Source: Periplaneta americana (lineage: Eukaryota; Arthropoda; Insecta; Blattodea; Blattidae). From it: 64,000 bases of DNA. The stretch spans positions 140,095,204-140,159,203 of the forward strand of contig NC_091126.1 of NCBI RefSeq assembly GCF_040183065.1. Reading direction: 5' to 3'. Below, in pieces: positions 57,985 through 64,000 of the stretch. Every line of letters begins with the position of its first letter. The stretch's first letter is position 1. The notes beneath the pieces were generated by a model, which was given only the letters and a program-made list of their open reading frames with translations, searched no databases and was not told where the DNA came from. Made by a program: the position numbers and the translations under genes.

Positions 57985-60367
57985 TATACATAAATATACT
58001 TGGACTTCTCCAGATGGATTGACACACAACCAAATAGATCACATCTTGATAGATAAACGGAGACATACTAGTATAGTAGATATTCGAACTTTCAGAGGTG
58101 CAGACTAATTCTGACCATTATTTGGTGATTGGAGAATTAAGAGAAAGATTATCAGTAGCCAAGCGAGTAGAGCAACAAGTTAATATTACTAAATTCAATA
58201 TTTTGAAATTAAAGGACGAGGAAGCTAAGCAAAATTATCAGGTCGAAATTTCGAATAGGTTTGCCACTTTAGAAAGTTCCGACGAAGTTGAGAAAGAATT
58301 AGATGTTAATAGCGTGTGGGAAAATATCAGAGATAGTATCAAAATTGCAGCTGAGCAGAGCATAGGTTATTATGAAACTAAGAAAAAGAAACCGTGGTTT
58401 GATGAAGATTGTTGCATGGTAGTAGAAAGAAGGAAACAGGCAAAATTGAAATTCTTACAGGATCCAGTTGAGGAGAATAGAGATAATTATTTCAATGAAA
58501 GACGGGAAGCAAGTCATACACTTAGGAATAAAAAGAGAGGTTATTTGAAGGAAAAACTGAATGAGGTAGAAACAAATAGTAAGAATAAAAACATTCGAGA
58601 TTTATATAAGGGTATAAAGGAATTTAAGAACGGATATCAGTCAAGGGTAAACGTGATCAAGGATGAGAATGGTGACTTGCTTGCAGACTCTTCATCAATC
58701 CTAAACAGATGGAAAAACTATTTTGCGCAACTACTAAATGTACATAGGCCAAATAGAAATGATCGGGACGATATTGAAATACAAACTGCTGAGCCATTTA
58801 TACCCGAACCCACGATTTCAGAAGTCGAAATTGCGATAGAAAATCTGAAAAAGTACAAGTCTCCAGGTATCGATCAAATTCCAGCAGAATTAATACAAGA
58901 GGGTGGAAGTGCATTATATAGCGAAATTAATAAACTTGTACTTGCTATTTGGGAAAAGGAAATTGTACCAGAACAATGGAAGGAGTCCATAATTGTACCT
59001 ATTTTTAAAAAGGGGGACAAAACCAACTGTGGTAACTTTCGAGGAATATCACTTTTGTTGACGTCGTACAAAATTTTGTCCAATATTCTTTTGAGGAGAT
59101 TAACTCCGTACGTAGATGAAATTATTGGGGATCATCAGTGCGGTTTTCGGCGTAATAGATCGACTATTGATCAGATTTTTTGTATTCGGCAGATAATGGA
59201 GAAAAAATGGGAGTATAAGGGTACAGTACATCAGTTATTCATAGATTTCAAAAAGGCATATGACTCGGTTAAGAGGGAAGTATTATATGATATTCTTATC
59301 GAATTTGGTATTACCAAGAAACTAGTTCGATTAATTAAAATGTGTCTCAGTGAAACATACAGCAGAGTCCGTATAGGTCAGTTTCTATCTGATCCTTTTC
59401 CAATTCACTGCGGGCTAAAGCAGGGAGATGCACTATCACCTTTACTTTTTAACTTCGCTTTAGAATATGCCATTAGGAAAGTTCAGGATAACAGGCAGGG
59501 TTTGGAATTGAACGGGCTACATCAGCTTCTTGTCTATGCAGATGACGTGAATATGTTAGGAGAATATACACAAACGATTAGGGAAAACACGGAAATTTTA
59601 CTTGAAGCAAGTAAAGCGATCGGTTTGGAAGTAAATCCCGAAAAGACAAAGTATATGATTATGTCTCGTGACGGGAATATTGTACGAAATGGAAATATAA
59701 ATATTGGAGATTTATCCTTCGAAGAGGTGGACAAATTCAAATAACTTGGAGCAACAGTAACAAATGTAAATGACACTCGGGAGGAAATTAAACGCAGAAT
59801 AAATATGGGAAATGCGTGTTATTATTCGGTTGAGAAGCTCTTATCATCCAGTCTGCTGTCCAAAAATCTGAAAGTTAGAATTTATAAAACAGTTATATTA
59901 CCGGTTCTTCTATATGGCTGTGAAACTTGGACTCTCACTCTGAGAGAGGAACATAGGTTAAGGGTGTTTGAGAATAAGGTGCTTAGGAAAATATTTGGGG
60001 CTAAGCGGGATGAAGTTACAGGAGAATGGAGAAAGTTACACAACACAGAACTGCACGCATTGTATTCTTCACCTGACATAATTAGGAACTTGAAATCCAG
60101 ACGTTTGAGATGGGCAGGGCATGTAGCACGTATGGGCGAATCCAGAAATGCATATAGAGTGTTAGTTGGGAGACCGGAGGGAAAAAGACCTTTAGGGAGG
60201 CCGAGACGTAGATGGGAGGATAATATTAAAATGGATTTGAGGGAGGTGGGGTATGATGATAGAGACTGGCTTAATCTTGCACAGGATAGGGACCGATGGC
60301 GGGCTTATGTGAGGGCGGCAATGAACCTTCGGGTTCCTTAAAAGCCATTTGTAAGTAAGTAAGTAAG
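57985..60367 (+). mobile_element. 5'-truncated LINE (family B) with perfect 16-bp target duplication
   Basis: 2,383 bp bounded by TAATGTTTCCGGGTTA at 57969-57984 and 60368-60383. The 3' end is AAAAGCCATTT followed by GTAA repeats (60,353-60,367), a short tandem tail instead of poly(A). The 5' end starts inside the endonuclease domain. The perfect duplication and the few coding lesions indicate a recent insertion into the macrosatellite. Confidence 0.95.
57995..60341 (+). pseudogene. LINE polyprotein: endonuclease end, reverse transcriptase, C-terminal domain
   Basis: 57,995-58,110 encodes the tail of an AP-endonuclease domain ([27 protein letters not shown]), then a small deletion shifts the frame into [13 protein letters not shown] (from 58,098). 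RT motifs follow: [94 protein letters not shown] and YADD (59535-59546). One in-frame TAA at 59742-59744 interrupts FK*LGATVTN. The same frame then continues to a C-terminal LPVLLYGCETWTL, LRRLRWAGHVARM-like and RPLGRPRRRWEDN region, ending at TAA 60339-60341. RT plus nuclease act in target-primed reverse transcription. The clade is not certain; RTE-like is suggested by the short repeat tail. Confidence 0.93.
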
Positions 60368-61372
60368 TAATGTTTCCGGGTTAAATTACAAATCGTTGTT
60401 TTTATAAAACCTCCTATGTGGCAGTATACAACATAATTATTCAGAAGGAAGTAAATATTAATAAAAAATCTATGGCTCAAATAATAATAAGAAGTAATTC
60501 AGTAGAAAACGTTGGTGAATATGATGGACATAAACGACATAATCGATGATCAGTGTAGACCGATTTCACACCGAAAATGAGGTCGAAAGATGCTGTTAAA
60601 GTATGACGTGAAGGGGTAGGCGGCAGGCAGTGCAAGCACATGCATCACATTTCCGTGCGTTTCCTTACTGATTCATAGAGAAAGGGGGGTGTTTTCTTGG
60701 GTGAAATCAGTAACAGTTTATGTTAGGTTAGTTTAGTTTATGTTCTTGTGTGCTGGAAGAAGCTGCACAACCTTGACAATTGCGAATATATCCAAGGCAC
60801 AGCACAACCCTACACCAAACTAACCTAACCTAACCTGTCACTGATTCAACCAAAACTACTTTTCGTAAGGTTGAATCAGTGTGAGTTTAGGTTAGTTAAG
60901 AATTTTGGTATGTCTTGGAAGAAAGGGTACATTCTTAGACAGTTGCGGATAGATGCAAGGTATAAAAAATTCTAAACTAACCTAACCTGTCACTGATTTC
61001 AACAAAGCGAGTTTTCATAAGGTTGATTCAGTGTTAGGTTATGATTTTGGTATGCCTTGGAAGACAAGGCACAATAATTGACAATTCGGAGTATATGGAT
61101 TGCATAGAAAAACTCCAAACCACCCTGACCTTACCTGTCATTTATTCGAATTTACGAAACTGGCTTTTCTGTTTAAGCAAGGGAAAGCACGGAAATGAAA
61201 TGCATATGATGTCTCTCACTGCCGCCTACCCCACCCAACCTCATCTCTCCACAGATACCCATATTCCTAGCGAATATCTACCATTATTCTTGGTGTGAAA
61301 TTTGCAGTTGCACTCAATTGTTTTATTTTGCGAGTCATCTCGGACTCAAGAGTACAAATACATTTGTACTAT

Positions 61373-62520
61373 AACCCGGTAACGCTATAGTAAAGAAATA
61401 CTAATGATTTAGAAATAATTCCCACTTACTAACAGCTGAATCTATTAATTATTTAAAATATTTTTTTATTGTTCCCACTAGGAAAACAGGAAATGTAATG
61501 AATGTAATGAAATATGAATGGGTTCAGGAGGATCCTCATCCATGTAATGTGCAAGAATAGCTTGGTTGTTCTAAAATAAATTTTGGTTTTTGAAGAGAAG
61601 TGAATATGGCTGAAATTAAATATATATTTAATGTGTCATGTGTAAAAAAAAAGTTCAAATAATATTGTTGTCTTTAAATAAAACGTGAGTAAATAGAAGA
61701 TTGCATTCAATATGCCTTAAAAAATAATGGGTCCAAAGTGTTCGGAGGCATTCTAGCTAAGATATCGCACAGTTAGGGTGATCACAAAGAATTGGCGACA
61801 TCATAAAAACGCTGGAGAGAAATGGGAGAACAACACTAAAAATGCCTAGCGCCAACTTTTTCCACGACAAAATCATGAGTGGGATCAAATCCGTATCAAA
61901 AATTATATAGTCATAAGACCTAATTTCTCGAACAAGTATTAAGTACAATAACCTGCTGATGATATAGTAAAGAATTACCAATGATTTAAAAATAAATCCA
62001 TTTGTTACTGGCTCTATTTATTATGTTAAAATATTCTGTTACTTTCACTAGTAGGAAAACAGACTGAAAATAAAATCAACGTAATCAAATATGAATGAGT
62101 TTCCAGGGATAACACAGAAAATCTTATCCATGTAATGTGCAAGAATTGCTCAAAATAGCTTGGTTGTTTGGATATAAAATTTGGTTTTTCAATAAAAGTG
62201 AATATGGTGGAAATTAAATATATGTTTAATCTGTCATGTGCAAAAAATGTTCAAATAACATTTATGTCTTTAGATGAAACACGACTAAACGGAAAAAAAA
62301 TCCACTCAATATGCGTTAAAAAGTAATGGGTCCAAAATGTACCCAGTCAGAAAAACTTGAATAAAAATTAGATCACTAAAGCATGTATTAAACACGAATG
62401 AGTACAACTTTCAGACATTTTAAGTGTAATGGAGGCAATCTAGTTAGGATTTCGCACAATTAGGGTGATTGCAGAGAATTGCCGAAATCATAAAAATGAT
62501 GGGGAGGTAATGGCAGAACA
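61373..62520 (+). repeat. Tandem duplication of about 577 bp inside the last macrosatellite unit
   Basis: Text from AACCCGGTAACGCTATAGTA (61,373) to AATTTCTCGAACAAGTA (61,940) jumps back at 61,950 to AACCTGCTGATGATATAGTA and repeats with about 10-15% differences by eye. The junction has ...AAGTACAATAACC, where both partner sequences share TACAA/TACCATAACC-like text. This accounts for the longer spacing of later landmarks. Confidence 0.85.
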
Positions 62521-64000
62521 TTATGAAAATCCCCTTGCACCCACCTTCTCCATGACGAAATCACGAATGAAGAAATCAAATCCATATCAAAAGTAGTATA
62601 GTCGTACGACCTAAATTCTCAATCAAGGAACAAATACAAAGTGTAATCACTTTTTTTGTGTTGTATTTATCAGAAATATTTATAAGTCAGAGGTGGATCT
62701 TATTGGGATAGTTTTCAAGATAAGGTAAGGAGGATTTCTTAAGTATAGTGGTTATTCGACCTGGGTAGTCAATAAGCAATCATCACTTTCCACATGCAGG
62801 AACTTGACATTACTACACCACTGGCAAGTGAAACGGAATAAAAAGACTCAGACAGCACAGTTGCTCTGTTTTGCAGAATTTTTCTCTACCTTATGTTGTG
62901 GGCAGAACACAAATACTTCACATTTGTGGTAAATAAGCACCAACTATTCGATATCGTTACATGTACTAAAGAAGACACAGCCATCTATGATGAACTGTGT
63001 TGCACTTTATCTGTTAGTGATCTGGAGACCCATGTCATATTTCATTAATTTTGAAGCAAGACACACGATAAAACTGTAATAAAATAAAATAATTGGATGT
63101 TTAAAAAATTATATACTTGTAGTGCTTACTATAAAATTTCGAAATAAGTAGCTTTAAAATTCAAATGGCTCAGTTATTCTCTGCTGCCACACAGCTAGTA
63201 TGTTGGAAGTTGATCTTGTTTCTAAACTGATTACTATACCACGACTTATCAACTGCTGTGTTTATCTAGCTGCTTGTGATGAAGCTGATTAACACTGAAA
63301 GGGGAGAGGCCAGGAGACTGCATAAATAATCGCAGATGTGGTTCAAGGTTTCGACCATATCACACTCTTGTTCTGACTGCCTAAACATTTGGGCAGCGAA
63401 CAGTAATATAACAATACACGTGTTTGGTTTGGTCTATTTTGTCGTTAATTTTTGCATTATTTTAACTGCAAAATTAAAGAGGTACTTATTTAGTTTCGTA
63501 ATATAGGTATCAATGTCTTTTTTCTTCTTCTAAATATGTTAAGACTTGAAACTTACAACATTTAGCAACTCGTTCTATGAACTGAGACAAATTTAACAAG
63601 CAGTCGGGATGAACCAGCTGCAGGACACAACTGGATACAGTGATTTATGAAAAACAATCGCTTGCACTTCAGAGGTTGTGGGAGAAATGAATAATTTTTC
63701 ATTTTGTGCTGGTGTACCCAAACTTAATATTCAAAGCGGGTAGGCCACCTGAACATAACCAATAGAGACTTAAATTTTCATTTTTTTCAAGTCTACACAC
63801 TGATAAATGTGTGGTTTGATTCTCCACTTGCAGATATTACAACATAAGATTGGAAAGATATTTAAATGCATAATGTTATCAAGCGTTATTGTATTTACAA
63901 GATACAGAATGAAAGATGTCCTCCCATTTCTCCTCTCCCTTATGTTCACTGGAAAATCTCCTTCCACTCCCCCATTCCAATACAATTTTACCATATTTAT

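Larger units (their letters stand above)
40640..64000. repeat. Macrosatellite, ~4.8-kb tandem unit with inverted-repeat blocks
   Basis: Landmark AACCTGCTAATGCT recurs at 42,869, 47,780, 54,099 and (diverged) 61,373, giving intervals of 4,911, 6,319 and 7,274 bp. Subtracting the three listed insertions plus duplicated target sites leaves roughly 4.8 kb each time. A second landmark, CCACTGGCAAGTGAAA, recurs near 43,675, 48,642, 54,876 and 62,817. Each unit has two related blocks (for example 41,830-42,900 and 45,400-46,540), each with inverted-repeat flanks and ~160-bp sub-repeats, plus a spacer of over 2 kb. The array starts near ATTCTAGCAACTTGTTTTCA (40,651) and runs off the window end. Units differ by many substitutions and small indels, so it is not freshly homogenised. 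Confidence 0.93.

Noticed and set aside
58874..59083. Minus-strand open frames inside the 58-60 kb LINE and inside the mariner (26545-27494)
   Set aside because: They are antisense shadows of the transposon coding frames without conserved domains of their own.
40640..64000. Possible CRISPR-like or direct-repeat array
   Set aside because: The regular ~160-bp spacing is a diverged eukaryotic satellite with no constant short repeat and unique spacers, and no cas-like genes.

Overview
The window is repeat-rich, intron-bearing animal DNA, most likely from an insect. Short runs of the insect telomere motif TTAGG/CCTAA, mariner, Tigger and hAT transposons, tRNA-derived SINEs and several non-LTR retrotransposon families all point that way. 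From memory, the SINE and LINE types resemble those of cockroaches (Blattodea, Periplaneta-like). That placement is an inference, not a search result.

Only one host gene can be supported: a minus-strand SLC41-type magnesium transporter. Its last three coding exons lie at 39320-39112, 33276-33128 and 30826-30641. Splice sites and reading phase agree across both introns. The 5' exons are not visible and must lie above 39,320 or outside the window. The two introns carry many transposon remnants.

Layout. 1-3,133: unassigned DNA and a decayed LINE 3' part (about 1,290-2,320). 3,142-7,163: a decayed hAT element bounded by an 8-bp duplication, split by a Tigger (pogo) element at 4,240-6,552. 9,276-12,785: three copies of one tRNA-derived SINE and one copy of another type. 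15,540-16,510 and 24,500-24,787: more LINE pieces, the second ending in an ATGT microsatellite. 19,290-19,600: a CENP-B-type helix-turn-helix relic. 25,291-25,713: a MITE. 26,257-27,589: a nearly intact mariner with one frameshift. 30,641-39,320: the SLC41A exons and their introns. 39,513-40,060: a hAT relic. 40,250-40,528: a LINE 3' fragment.

From about 40,640 to the window end (23 kb) the sequence is one tandem macrosatellite with a net period near 4.8 kb. Each unit holds two blocks flanked by long inverted repeats. Each block is filled with ~160-bp sub-repeats that are nearly reverse-complement symmetric and carry short CCTAA/TTAGG runs in hairpin arms. Three insertions can be read against empty sister units: a 124-bp SINE-like unit (45,152), a plant-type DD39D mariner-like element (51,607-53,079) and a 5'-truncated LINE with a perfect 16-bp target duplication (57,985-60,367). 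The macrosatellite is the least ordinary part of the window. No bacterial features, CRISPR array, rRNA or confident functional tRNA was seen.
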